A stretch of 64,000 nucleotides of DNA from Betaproteobacteria bacterium (GCA_021732605.1 JAKFUS010000013.1:1-64000), one strand, 5' to 3'. Positions 50,887 to 60,500 are shown, counted from the first letter of the stretch. The notes: a model not told the origin generated them from the letters alone. Numbers and translations are program-made.

Positions 50887-52809
50887 ATGGTTTCCGCAGA
50901 AAAAGCACCCGCAGTGCTAGTGATTTCCGAAGAAAAAGCGGCAACACAGCCGCAATCAGCCGCTCTCAAAGCGACGGTCGCAGTCATCGCAATCGTGATG
51001 TCGGTCTACCATATGTATGTGGCCGGCTTCGGCCCTCCCGAAGCGATGATTTTCCGCGGCACCCACCTGCTGTTCGCGCTGACGCTGGTGTTCCTGCTTT
51101 ATCCGCTGAAGCCGGGTGGCAACTGGAAATGGCGCATCACCGATGCCGTGATGCTGATTGCGTCGTGGGCATTCATATTCCACATCTTCCTCAACTACGA
51201 ATACATGACCAACCGGATCATCTACATTGATGATCTGACCAAACTCGACAAGTTCTACACCGTGATTTCGGTGCTGATCATCCTCGAAGCCACGCGCCGC
51301 GTGCTCGGCTGGGCATTGCCGCTGACTGCCGTGTGCTTCCTGATCTACGCCATGTTCTTCACCAACGTCGCCGGCCCGGTGCTGATGGAGCAGTTGTATC
51401 TCTCCACCGAAGGCATCTTTGGTTCGACACTGGGCGTGTCGGCCTCGTACGTGATGCTGTTCGTGCTCTTCGGCGCCTTCATGGAAAAAAGCGGCACCGG
51501 ACAGTTGTTCATGGACTTCGCGCTGTCGATCACCGGCCACACCGCCGGCGGCCCGGGCAAGGTCGCGGTGGTCAGCTCCAGCCTGTTCGGCACGGTATCG
51601 GGGAGCGCTGTCGCCAACGTGATGGTCGACGGCCCGATGACCATTCCATTGATGAAACGCACCGGCTTCAAACCGTCCTTCGCCGCCGCAGTCGAGGCCA
51701 CCGCTTCCACCGGTGGCCAGATCATGCCGCCGGTGATGGGCGCCGCCGCCTTCGTCATGGCGGAATTCCTCGCCGTGCCCTACGCCACCGTCGCGCTGTG
51801 GGCGGTGATCCCCGCCATCCTGTATTACCTCGCGGTGTTTTTTGCAGTGCATTTCGAAGCCAAACGCCACGGCCTGCACGGTGTGCCAAAAAACGAACTG
51901 CCGGCATTCGGCCACGTGATGCTCTCGCGCGGCCACCTGTTCATCCCCATCGTCACCATTTTCATCGGTCTGACCATGGGCTACTCGGCGCCGCTGTGCG
52001 CGCTGGTCGGCGCGCTGATGTGCATGCCAATCGCGCTGATGCGCAAATCGACCCGCGGCGGCATCACCTGGCGCAGTGTGCTAGACGCGCTGGAGGAAGG
52101 CGCCAAGAACACGCTGGCCGTGGCCATGGCCTGCGCCTGCGCCGGCATCGTCATCGGCTGCGTCACCATCACCGGCCTTGGCATTGTGTTCACCCAGGTC
52201 GTCGTGGGACTCGCGCAAAACCTCCTGCCGCTGGCACTGCTGCTCACCGCCGTCGCCGGCATCATCCTCGGCATGGGCATGCCGACCACACCCGCCTACA
52301 TCGTCATGGTGTCGCTGCTGGTGCCGGCGCTGATCAAACTCGGCGCACCGGTTCCGTCAGCACACATGTTCGCGTTTTATTTCGCCATCCTGTCGGCGAT
52401 CACGCCACCGGTGGCGCTGGCGGTGTTTGCAGCAGCCAGCCTCGCCAAGGCCAACCTGTGGCAGGCCGGCTGGGCAGCGGTGCGCATCGGAGCCGCCGGC
52501 TTCATCGTGCCCTTCATGTTCGTTTTCGAACCCTCGCTGCTGATGATCGGCGAATGGCATGTGATCCTGCATTCCTTCGTCACTGCGACCATAGGCACCA
52601 TCTGCCTTGCCGGCGGGCTGTTCGGCTATTTCTTCCGCATCGCCAAACCCTGGGAACGAGGACTGCTGCTGGTCGCCGCCTTCATGCTGATCAAACCTGG
52701 CCTGATCACCGACCTGATCGGCTTTGGCATGCTCGCCATCGTGCTGCTGAGCCAACTGGTGATCCGCCGCAACGAAGCGAACACGGCAACGCAGCCCGCA
52801 CAGCGATAG
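50887..52809 (+). CDS. TRAP transporter fused 4TM/12TM permease
   Basis: 640 aa; EGIFGSTLGVSASYVMLFVLFGAFMEKSGTGQ; GMGMPTTPAYIVMVSLLVPALIKLG. Confidence 0.94.
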   Translation: MVSAEKAPAVLVISEEKAATQPQSAALKATVAVIAIVMSVYHMYVAGFGPPEAMIFRGTHLLFALTLVFLLYPLKPGGNWKWRITDAVMLIASWAFIFHIFLNYEYMTNRIIYIDDLTKLDKFYTVISVLIILEATRRVLGWALPLTAVCFLIYAMFFTNVAGPVLMEQLYLSTEGIFGSTLGVSASYVMLFVLFGAFMEKSGTGQLFMDFALSITGHTAGGPGKVAVVSSSLFGTVSGSAVANVMVDGPMTIPLMKRTGFKPSFAAAVEATASTGGQIMPPVMGAAAFVMAEFLAVPYATVALWAVIPAILYYLAVFFAVHFEAKRHGLHGVPKNELPAFGHVMLSRGHLFIPIVTIFIGLTMGYSAPLCALVGALMCMPIALMRKSTRGGITWRSVLDALEEGAKNTLAVAMACACAGIVIGCVTITGLGIVFTQVVVGLAQNLLPLALLLTAVAGIILGMGMPTTPAYIVMVSLLVPALIKLGAPVPSAHMFAFYFAILSAITPPVALAVFAAASLAKANLWQAGWAAVRIGAAGFIVPFMFVFEPSLLMIGEWHVILHSFVTATIGTICLAGGLFGYFFRIAKPWERGLLLVAAFMLIKPGLITDLIGFGMLAIVLLSQLVIRRNEANTATQPAQR

Positions 52810-52895
52810 GACTGCACTGAGACGCCTATAATTTGTTAACCGGCAGACCGCATCCGCGGCCTGCACCTTTATCACCAGAACCAGAGGACAGCACA

Positions 52896-53780
52896 ATGAG
52901 CAACGTAGGCTTTATCGGACTCGGCATCATGGGCAAACCCATGGCCCTTAACCTGATCAAGGGTGGCCACACCCTGTTTCTGACTTCCCGCAGCGGCGTG
53001 CCGAAAGAACTCACCGACGCTGGCGGCAAAGCCTGCAACAGCGCGAAAGAAGTCGCGCAGCAAGCCGACATCATCATCACCATGGTGCCGGACACCCCGG
53101 ATGTCGAAAAAGTATTGTTCGGCAGCGGCGGCGTTGCCGAAGGCCTCAGCAAAGGCAAAACGGTCGTCGACATGAGTTCGATCTCGCCCATAGCGACCAA
53201 AGAATATGCAAATAAAATCAATAAGTTAGGATGCGACTACGTCGACGCCCCGGTTTCCGGCGGCGAAGTGGGTGCCAAAAACGCGGCGCTAACGATCATG
53301 GTCGGCGCCCCGCAGGCCGCGTTCGACAAGGTCAAACCACTGTTCGACCTGATGGGCAAAAACATCACCCTGGTCGGCGGCAACGGCGACGGCCAGACCT
53401 GCAAGGTGTGCAACCAGATCATCGTCGCCCTCAACATCGAAGCTGTCAGCGAAGCGCTTGTGTTTGCGTCAAAGGCTGGTGCCGATCCGGCAAAAGTAAG
53501 GCAAGCATTGATGGGCGGCTTCGCCGCATCACGCATATTAGAAGTGCACGGCGAACGCATGATCAAACGCACCTTCGATCCGGGCTTCCGCATTGAACTG
53601 CATCAGAAGGATTTGAATCTTGCGCTGCAGGGCGCGCGGGCCATGGGTGTGTCGCTGCCGAATACCGCGACAGCGCAGGAGCTGTTTAATTCCTGTGTGG
53701 CGAACGGCGGCGCCAAGTCGGATCACTCGGCGATGGTCAAGGCGCTGGAGCGGATGGCTAATCATGAGGTGGCGAAATAA
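52896..53780 (+). CDS. garR: 2-hydroxy-3-oxopropionate (tartronate semialdehyde) reductase
   Basis: VGFIGLGIMGKPMALNLIKGGH; DAPVSGGEVGAKNAALTIMVGG-type motif; KVCNQIIVALNIEAVSEAL. Confidence 0.88.
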   Translation: MSNVGFIGLGIMGKPMALNLIKGGHTLFLTSRSGVPKELTDAGGKACNSAKEVAQQADIIITMVPDTPDVEKVLFGSGGVAEGLSKGKTVVDMSSISPIATKEYANKINKLGCDYVDAPVSGGEVGAKNAALTIMVGAPQAAFDKVKPLFDLMGKNITLVGGNGDGQTCKVCNQIIVALNIEAVSEALVFASKAGADPAKVRQALMGGFAASRILEVHGERMIKRTFDPGFRIELHQKDLNLALQGARAMGVSLPNTATAQELFNSCVANGGAKSDHSAMVKALERMANHEVAK

Positions 53781-53838
53781 ACCCATCTATTCGCTCAATC
53801 AATCTAATTTGGCTTCTTCTCGATACTGAGCTTTCCCG

Positions 53839-54603
53839 GTGAAATCAGATAGAACCACGAAAAATCCACCAGGATTTTCAGAATATAACAGCCTACATTT
53901 CTCTATTGTTGAGAGGCTAAGGCAGCGTCACCTTACTGACGCCACTCTATTCCGCCTCATGACCGCACACGCCGCCTATCAGATAGCCGAGCATAAAAAC
54001 GGGATATGCTCATGCCCCGGGCCAAAAGATATCTTCTACAACCATAAAAAAATAAAAGTAGATGGCCCAGAAACTCTGGACGCAGAATACTCACGCGACT
54101 CACTTGTATTATCAATAACATTACTTGACAGCTTCCTTACTGATGTATGTCGATTTCTTTTTTTGCACAACCCAAAATCCCTTCCAAAGGATCGTCAAGT
54201 CAAAGTAACTGATGTGTTAAACGCAGAAAATCAATCAAGCCTAATAACCGGGATTGTCGAGAAATACGTACAAGAGATTGCTTATAAATCTATTGAGGAA
54301 CGAACAAAATCCTTGATGGAAAGATTTGGGATTGAAGTGAACGGCATAGAAGAAAGACTTGAAAAACTGAGGCCGCTAATTGAAACTCGAAACGAACTTA
54401 TTCACACTATTTCGCAATTTCAATACAGAACAACCGACGGCGGAACTGTTTCTGTAGAACATACTCCACGCCCAAAAGTAACCTGGGAAGTAGCCGAAGA
54501 AACACTAGAACTCGTCTTGCAAATCGTAGAGACTCTATCCACCGCAATTAGCATCAAAATTTTCGGGAAATCGCCCGAAATTAGAATACGTGAAACGCAA
54601 TAA
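53839..54603 (+). CDS. HEPN-like domain protein (hypothetical)
   Basis: 254 aa, markedly AT-rich compared with neighbours; alpha-helical with ETRNELIHTIS matching the HEPN R-x4-H motif. Confidence 0.6.
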   Translation: MKSDRTTKNPPGFSEYNSLHFSIVERLRQRHLTDATLFRLMTAHAAYQIAEHKNGICSCPGPKDIFYNHKKIKVDGPETLDAEYSRDSLVLSITLLDSFLTDVCRFLFLHNPKSLPKDRQVKVTDVLNAENQSSLITGIVEKYVQEIAYKSIEERTKSLMERFGIEVNGIEERLEKLRPLIETRNELIHTISQFQYRTTDGGTVSVEHTPRPKVTWEVAEETLELVLQIVETLSTAISIKIFGKSPEIRIRETQ

Positions 54604-54614
54604 TTAGCCCCTAG

Positions 54615-54667
54615 GGCGGAATAGCGCAGCGCCCTCCAAGAGGACTTCCTTCGGGGCTTATTCCGCC
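54615..54667. repeat. REP-like hairpin element 1
   Basis: GGCGGAAT...ATTCCGCC. Confidence 0.75.
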
Positions 54668-54726
54668 GTATGTGAAGTCAGAAACAAATGAGGCGCGACG
54701 CTGTCCGCGCAAAGAAACTACGGACC

Positions 54727-54758
54727 GGCGGATAACGCCGCTACGCGGCTCATCCGCC
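54727..54758. repeat. REP-like hairpin element 2
   Basis: GGCGGATaacGCCGCtacGCGGCtcATCCGCC. Confidence 0.8.
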
Positions 54759-54783
54759 CTACACGATGCCGTTGACTTTTCTC

Positions 54784-55000
54784 CCCATGTGAGCCGCCGA
54801 GCAGCGCAGCCAAGCCGGGGGCAGTCGGCGAGGACTGTCTGAGTCCTTGCCGAAGGCAAGGGCGAGTTCCGCAGCCGCCCGGCTTGGCGAGCAGCGCAGG
54901 GAAGTCCGAAGGACCGGCGAGCCTGGGTCGCCTTCTCTTTGGTTACTTTCTCTTGGCGAAACAAGAGAAAGTGACTAGCCGCCGGGCTACCCCCGGCGAT
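54784..55000. repeat. dispersed repeat copy B
   Basis: See copy A at 30484-30855. Confidence 0.9.
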
Positions 55001-55152
55001 GTTGAAGTTGAAGCAAGCGCAGCCCGCATGGAACGAAGTGCAATGCGGGATTGAAAACTGTCCCGCAAAACAACGATGGCCCGGCGAATCACACCCCGCA
55101 CTTACCGCGGTGTTAGACTGAACACTCAATGCACTCCAAGGAGCGTTCCGCC

Positions 55153-55374
55153 ATGCAAAAACAGCTCACCGCCATCATCGAACGCGAGGGCGACGGATAC
55201 GTCTCCCTCTGCCCCGAACTGGATATCGCCAGCCAGGGCAAATCCGTGGAAGAAGCGCGCAGCAACCTGCGCGAAGCCATCGAACTGTTCGTCGAGAGCG
55301 CGTCCGCGACGGAACTGAAGACGAGGCTGCGTGAGGAGGTGTACGTCACGCACGTCGAGGTCGCGTTTGGGTAA
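55153..55374 (+). CDS. hicB: HicB-type antitoxin
   Basis: MQKQLTAIIEREGDGYVSLCPELDIASQGKSVEEARSNLREAIELFVE. Confidence 0.88.
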   Translation: MQKQLTAIIEREGDGYVSLCPELDIASQGKSVEEARSNLREAIELFVESASATELKTRLREEVYVTHVEVAFG

Positions 55375-55588
55375 ATTGCGCGTCCTCTCCGGCAAGGAGG
55401 TGTGCGCAATACTCGCGAGACACGGCTTCACGGAGGTACGGCAGCGCGGCAGCCACGTCGTCATGCAGAAACAACTGCCGAACACGACGATTACTGTTCC
55501 CGTGCCCGCCCATGCGGAAATCCGGATCGGCACCCTGCAATCCATCATTCGGCAATCCGGGGTTTCGCGCGACCAATTCGAAAGTTGA
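55367..55588 (+). CDS. hicA: HicA-type toxin
   Basis: KLRVLSGKEVCAILARHGFTEVRQRGSHVVMQK...GTLQSIIRQSGVSRDQF; TTG start overlapping the hicB stop is inferred. Confidence 0.88.
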   Translation: MGKLRVLSGKEVCAILARHGFTEVRQRGSHVVMQKQLPNTTITVPVPAHAEIRIGTLQSIIRQSGVSRDQFES

Positions 55589-55744
55589 GCAGCAAGCTTA
55601 ACCCGTATGCGAGGAAGTGAAATACGGGACTGTGTTTCCCGTAATCCGCTACGCTCCTTACGGGCTACCCGTCTCACAAAAAAGTTACCGGAGTCGAATT
55701 CTTTTACCAAATAAAAATGTAACCAACCCCCGGGAGGAGACATC

Positions 55745-56731
55745 ATGAACAACAAAACCGCGATCTACATCAGATTTTGCAAGGCCTCGCTCATCACCAG
55801 CCTCTGCCTGTCAGGCTTGCCCGCCCTCGCGCAGAATTTCCCGAGCAAGCCCATGCGCATGCTGGTGCCTTTTTCCGCCGGCAGCGGTACCGACATTCTG
55901 GCGCGCACCGTGGCGATCAAAATGGCGGAACACTGGGGCCAGCAGGTGGTGGTGGACAACCGCCCCGGCGCCGGCGGCACCGTCGCAGCACCCCTGGTGA
56001 TCAGTTCCAATCCCGACGGCCACACGCTGATGATGGTGTCGGCGGGCCACGCCGCCAACGCCACGCTCTATCGCAAGCTGCCCTACGACACGCTGCGCGA
56101 TTTCAGCGGCGTCAGCCTGGTCGCGAGCACCCCGAACGTGCTGATCGTCGGCAACACGCTGGGTGCGAAGTCGGTCAAGGATCTGATCGCGATGGCGAAG
56201 GCCAAGCCCGGCACGTTCAACTACTCCTCGGCCGGTATCGGCAGCGGCACGCATCTCAACGGCGAGCAGTTCAAGCTGATCACCGGCATCAGCGCGACCC
56301 ACGTGCCCTTCCGCGGCGCGCCGGAGGCGCTGGCCGACGTGGTCGCGGGCCGCGTGCATTTCCTGTTCTCGCCCACCGTCGTCGCCATTCCCTTCATCCG
56401 CGACGGTCGCGCCCTGGCGCTGGGCGTCAGCACCTCCGCCCGGGTGCCGCTGCTGCCCAACGTGCCGACGCTCGCCGAGGCTGGCCTGGCGGATTCCGAC
56501 TTCGACATGTGGTTCGGCCTGCTCGCCCCGGCGAAGACGCCAATGGCGGTGCGCGAGACGCTGAGCCGGGAAGTCGCGCGCATCCTGCAGTTGCAGGACG
56601 TCAAGGATCGCCTCACCACGCTGGGCGGCATCCCGCGCGCCAATACGCCGCAGGAATTCGACAAGTTCATCCGCGCCGAAGTCGAAAAACTCGGCAAGAT
56701 CGTCAAGGCCGGCGGCGCCTACGCTGATTGA
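55745..56731 (+). CDS. tripartite tricarboxylate transporter (Bug family) substrate-binding protein
   Basis: 328 aa; FPSKPMRMLVPFSAGSGTDILARTVA; VDNRPGAGGTVAAPLVISSNPDGHTL. Confidence 0.94.
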   Translation: MNNKTAIYIRFCKASLITSLCLSGLPALAQNFPSKPMRMLVPFSAGSGTDILARTVAIKMAEHWGQQVVVDNRPGAGGTVAAPLVISSNPDGHTLMMVSAGHAANATLYRKLPYDTLRDFSGVSLVASTPNVLIVGNTLGAKSVKDLIAMAKAKPGTFNYSSAGIGSGTHLNGEQFKLITGISATHVPFRGAPEALADVVAGRVHFLFSPTVVAIPFIRDGRALALGVSTSARVPLLPNVPTLAEAGLADSDFDMWFGLLAPAKTPMAVRETLSREVARILQLQDVKDRLTTLGGIPRANTPQEFDKFIRAEVEKLGKIVKAGGAYAD

Positions 56732-56749
56732 TGAAAGCCAAGTAAAACC

Positions 56750-57529
56750 ATGCCCCTGCTCGACCTGGACGGCAGCGCCGTTGAATATGAACAGCACGGT
56801 GCCGGTCCGGACCTGCTACTGCTGCATTCGCTGCTCACCGAGCTGACGGTGTTCGAGCGCGTGCTGCCGGCGCTCGCGCGCAGGTACCGCGTGACGCTGA
56901 TCAACCTCCCGGGCTTCGGCCACTCGGCGCCGCGCGTGCTCGAGTCCGTGGGCGCTTATGCCGACCATGTGGCTGAAGTCATGGCCGCGCTGAAGCTGCC
57001 GGCCACTACCGACGTCTTCGGCAACGGCTTCGGCGGCTTCGTCGCGCTGCAACTGGCGATCCGCCACGGCAGAAGCTTCCGCCGTCTGCTGGTCGCCGAT
57101 GCGGTGGCGGTGTTTCCCGAGGCGGCGCGCGTGCCGTTCCGGATGATGGCGGAGAAGGTCACGACGGGCGGTATGGCCACTGTTCTCGATGCCGCGATCT
57201 GCCGCATGTTTCCGCCGGATTTTGCTACGGCAAATCCGCAAACCATAGCCGTTCGCAAGGCCGCACTCGCAGCCGTTGATGCCGCCTGTTTTGCGCGCGC
57301 CTGCCTCGGCCTCGCCGCGCTTGACCTGACCGCGCAACTGCAGCACATCGCCAATCCGACGCTGGTGCTGTGCGGCTCGCTCGACCAGACCACGCCGCCC
57401 ACACTGGCCCGGGTGCTTGCTCAGGGCATCCCCGGTGCTTCGTACCGCGACATCGCGAACTCCGGCCACTGCCCGATGCTCGAGCAGCCGGAAGCCCTGA
57501 CTGCCGCGATCGGGCAGTTCTCGGCATGA
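56750..57529 (+). CDS. alpha/beta fold hydrolase
   Basis: 259 aa; LLLLHSLLTELTVFERVLPAL; VFGNGFGGFVALQLA; SGHCPMLEQPE. Confidence 0.85.
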   Translation: MPLLDLDGSAVEYEQHGAGPDLLLLHSLLTELTVFERVLPALARRYRVTLINLPGFGHSAPRVLESVGAYADHVAEVMAALKLPATTDVFGNGFGGFVALQLAIRHGRSFRRLLVADAVAVFPEAARVPFRMMAEKVTTGGMATVLDAAICRMFPPDFATANPQTIAVRKAALAAVDAACFARACLGLAALDLTAQLQHIANPTLVLCGSLDQTTPPTLARVLAQGIPGASYRDIANSGHCPMLEQPEALTAAIGQFSA

Positions 57530-57607
57530 GCAAGCGTAGCCCGCTTTGAATGCGCCGCGAAGGAATTCCTCTTAGGGGGACTTGCTTAGGGGTGCGCTCG
57601 TTACAGG

Positions 57608-58387
57608 CTAATTGCTACGATGATGGGTCGCAGCCAACCGGCCTGCGCCCACCGCATTCCCCGCAATCAACACCTCAACCACGCCGTCCTCAATCCCGAA
57701 AAAACTCACCGCCGATTGCGTCTCCGGCAGCACTGCGATCACGCTCTCCCCGCCAAAATACGGCACCACCACCCGGCTGATGAATTCAGCCGGTGCGTTG
57801 ATGCAGCCGAAGGTCACGCGATGATCGGCAAGGGACTCACTCTGCATGCGCCCCTGGCGGCCCTCGGCCTTGTTACCGAGAAACACCTGATGAATGGTCA
57901 GCCGGGTTCTGGCGTACTCGGCGAACACCACACCCTTGCCGTAGACGGTGTCCGCACCTTTGGCCCGAAACAGCCCCGCGGGGGTCACTTTGTCCGCATT
58001 GGTCACCTCGCTGATCGACATCGCCGCCTGCTTCTCGGTCAGGCTGTCGCTTCTGGTCTTGCCGTAAAGCGCAGGACTTTTGGCAATCAGAACCCCGGCA
58101 CGGTCAAAGGCATACATCACTCCGCCGGCTTTATCGGCAATGATGAACGGCCCGGACTCGTGTTTGTTGTTGCGCAGCATCCAGTCGGCGACGATCCTGA
58201 CGTCGGCGGTGAAGGTTGCGTCTTTGAAATCGGCTGTGAGCCGCACATCGGAAAACTGCAGCGTGGTTTTCGCAACCTTGGCCGGTGGCGCGCTGACTGT
58301 TTCTGCGCTGCCGAAGTGGATCGCAATGCCAAGCGCGAAGGAGCCGGCTGCGGCAGCATGGAATACTTTCCTGCACCAGGGTGACAT
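57608..58387 (-). CDS. L,D-transpeptidase-like exported protein
   Basis: TPAGLFRAKG, LTIHQVFLGN, HRVTFGCINAPAEFI (YkuD-like Cys motif). Start MSPWCRKVFHAAAAG favoured. Confidence 0.65.
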   Translation of the reverse strand: MSPWCRKVFHAAAAGSFALGIAIHFGSAETVSAPPAKVAKTTLQFSDVRLTADFKDATFTADVRIVADWMLRNNKHESGPFIIADKAGGVMYAFDRAGVLIAKSPALYGKTRSDSLTEKQAAMSISEVTNADKVTPAGLFRAKGADTVYGKGVVFAEYARTRLTIHQVFLGNKAEGRQGRMQSESLADHRVTFGCINAPAEFISRVVVPYFGGESVIAVLPETQSAVSFFGIEDGVVEVLIAGNAVGAGRLAATHHRSN

Positions 58388-58607
58388 GGGAACGGGGCCT
58401 GTTTCCTTTGATCGATACCGCTGACCGCCCCTCCACTGGCAAACCTGCGATCCGCCAGAGCACGCCATTGCGTTCAATCCTGCCGATCATTGTTCCCGCC
58501 CGTGGTGCCACGGTCTGTACGGTGGCGGACTGACTACCCGGCGCCACAGGCGACTTTGCAGCCAGGCCATGCTTTGAACCATCCCCCACCCCCGCTGCCA
58601 TAAAACC

Positions 58608-58862
58608 ATGGACTACCTCCACCAACTCCAATGGCCCGCAATGGTCGTCACGGTCATCGCCGCCTGGCTGATAGGCTCCCAGTCCAAACGCAAACGCAAG
58701 ATCGGATTCTGGTGCTTCCTGTTCAGCAATGTGCTGTGGGTGGTCTGGGGCTGGCATGATCAGGCCTATGCACTGGTTGTGCTGCAGATCGCCCTTGCCT
58801 TTCTCAATATCCGTGGAGCCTACAAAAATGAACCCGATTCAACCGCCAGTGCCAAGGCCTGA
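58608..58862 (+). CDS. small predicted membrane protein
   Basis: 84 aa; three hydrophobic segments. Confidence 0.55.
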   Translation: MDYLHQLQWPAMVVTVIAAWLIGSQSKRKRKIGFWCFLFSNVLWVVWGWHDQAYALVVLQIALAFLNIRGAYKNEPDSTASAKA

Positions 58863-58895
58863 ACTGCCCCCCGCTCGGGCTCAAGGGATCAATCC

Positions 58896-59237
58896 ATGAC
58901 TCCATGGCTGATCCCCGCGCTCAAGGCGGTGTTGCCGCATATCGGGAGCATCATTTCAGTCGCCGTGCCCGCGTTTACCCGAAAAAAAACGGACGCGGCC
59001 GAAAATCAGAGTACTTTGCAGCAGCAACAGATTACCGAACTGCAGTCTGCGGCTTCGCAAAATGCAACCCACATCAAGCAACTGGCAGAGCACCTGCAGG
59101 TAACGGTAGCTGCACTGCAACAAGCCGCAGCCATAGCCGAGGCAAGGCAGCGGCGCGCAATCCTGTTTTGTATCATCGCGACAGTCCTGTCTGCCGTGGC
59201 GCTCGTCATTACCTTGTTACCCGTTTCCGTCCTTTAG
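58896..59237 (+). CDS. small predicted membrane/coiled-coil protein
   Basis: 113 aa; Gln-rich coiled coil and C-terminal TM helix. Confidence 0.5.
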   Translation: MTPWLIPALKAVLPHIGSIISVAVPAFTRKKTDAAENQSTLQQQQITELQSAASQNATHIKQLAEHLQVTVAALQQAAAIAEARQRRAILFCIIATVLSAVALVITLLPVSVL

Positions 59238-59390
59238 CTACAACCGTCCTCTCCTGCCCGGAGGTAATGAGTAGCTGTGGCCCCCTGACCCAGGGAGTAA
59301 ACAAACATACTAATTAAGTATGACAGCGTACAGATGGTGCCTGTATGCGGCATGACAATGGTCTTGTTCTAACTCACAGGAGCAAGGACC

Positions 59391-60062
59391 ATGAACCGTT
59401 TAAAACTAGCCTGCCTCACCGTAGGTTTGTTATTGAGTGGCGCAACCGCCGCTGCCAACTTCTCGTTCCTCGGAACATTTGAGCAAGACGATGACGTGCA
59501 AATATTCAGCTTCAATGTCGGTGCAGCCTCGAACGTGACCTTGCGTTCATTGGGTTACGCGGGTGGCGTCAACGCAGCCGGACAGCCCATCGCCCGCGGC
59601 GGTTTCGATACGATTCTGGCTTTGTTCAACGGCAGCGGCACGCTGATCGACAGCAATGACGACGGTGGCCCCGGCAACGTTCCCGCCGACTCAGGCACTG
59701 GACAACACTGGGATGCATACCTGCAAGCCGCTCTTGCTCCCGGGAATTACCAGGTGAGCGTCATGCAGTTTGACAACTTCGCCAACGGCCCTAATCTTCC
59801 GGATGGTTTCTTTCGAGCGGGCGAAGGCAACTTTACAGCCGCCTTTGGTTGTGGCGGCCCTGCTTTTTGCGACATATCAGGAGTTACGCCGTTTGACCAA
59901 CGCGACAATCATTGGGGTTTCGACATTCTTAACGTCAATTCTGCTGCCGGGCCCGGCCCGGTAAATCCGATACCCGAACCTGGTACCTACGCCATGCTAC
60001 TCGCGGGGCTGGGCCTGCTGGGATTTGCGGCGCGCCACCGCAAGCCGGACGATGCCCCTTGA
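59391..60062 (+). CDS. PEP-CTERM sorting domain protein (DVUA0089-like)
   Basis: 223 aa; signal peptide; C-terminal PIPEPGTYAMLLAGLGLLGFAARHRK. Confidence 0.93.
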   Translation: MNRLKLACLTVGLLLSGATAAANFSFLGTFEQDDDVQIFSFNVGAASNVTLRSLGYAGGVNAAGQPIARGGFDTILALFNGSGTLIDSNDDGGPGNVPADSGTGQHWDAYLQAALAPGNYQVSVMQFDNFANGPNLPDGFFRAGEGNFTAAFGCGGPAFCDISGVTPFDQRDNHWGFDILNVNSAAGPGPVNPIPEPGTYAMLLAGLGLLGFAARHRKPDDAP

Positions 60063-60084
60063 GAACATCGCTGCAATCGTCACC

Positions 60085-60110
60085 AAACCCTGCTGCGGCA
60101 GGGTTTTTTG
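60085..60110 (+). terminator. intrinsic terminator downstream of the PEP-CTERM gene
   Basis: AAACCCTGC-tgcg-GCAGGGTTTTTT. Confidence 0.88.
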
Positions 60111-60202
60111 TTTGTCTCCTTTATTACACGAATGGATTTCGTTGGCCGCGCATGATTTGTCGCTGAACAGAGACATAAATCCCGTAAAAATATTTCTCAT
60201 TA

Positions 60203-60218
60203 TGTGTGTTAACACACA
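60203..60218. promoter_or_regulatory. 16 bp perfect palindrome
   Basis: TGTGTGTTAACACACA. Confidence 0.45.
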
Positions 60219-60427
60219 GATGAAATCATTTTTAGCTTGATATGAATTATTTTGCCCTCATACTTATTGCATACCCGCATCCGGTGATTGTGGGACACGG
60301 CGTACCGCACCTGCGAGCGCCTGCTACGGCACACCCCTCCGTAGAGTACAGCCTCTGCACGACCCCATCCTCCCGGGATCAAAGGGTTCGTTTTTGGGTA
60401 AACAATTTCGCGTCTTGCTGCGGCCTT

Positions 60428-60443
60428 TGGCACGGTCATTGCA
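60428..60443 (+). promoter_or_regulatory. sigma-54 (RpoN) promoter
   Basis: TGGCACG-gtca-TTGCA, matching the -24/-12 consensus, ~60 bp upstream of the 667 aa ORF. Confidence 0.75.
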
Positions 60444-60500
60444 TGACACCTGCCCATCGTCGAAAGACATCAACAAACATATTTTATTGGAACAACACTC

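Noticed and set aside
51333-52820. 495 aa plus-strand ORF in an alternative frame
   Set aside because: Fully overlaps the TRAP permease; Arg/His/Pro-rich shadow translation.
55777-56727. 316 aa and 328 aa ORFs overlapping the Bug-family gene
   Set aside because: Shadow ORFs of the recognised substrate-binding protein.
59395-59410. Sigma-54 promoter considered for the PEP-CTERM gene (TGGTGCCTGTATGC at ~59334-59349)
   Set aside because: Spacing is GG-N9-GC rather than N10 and the -24 box matches poorly.
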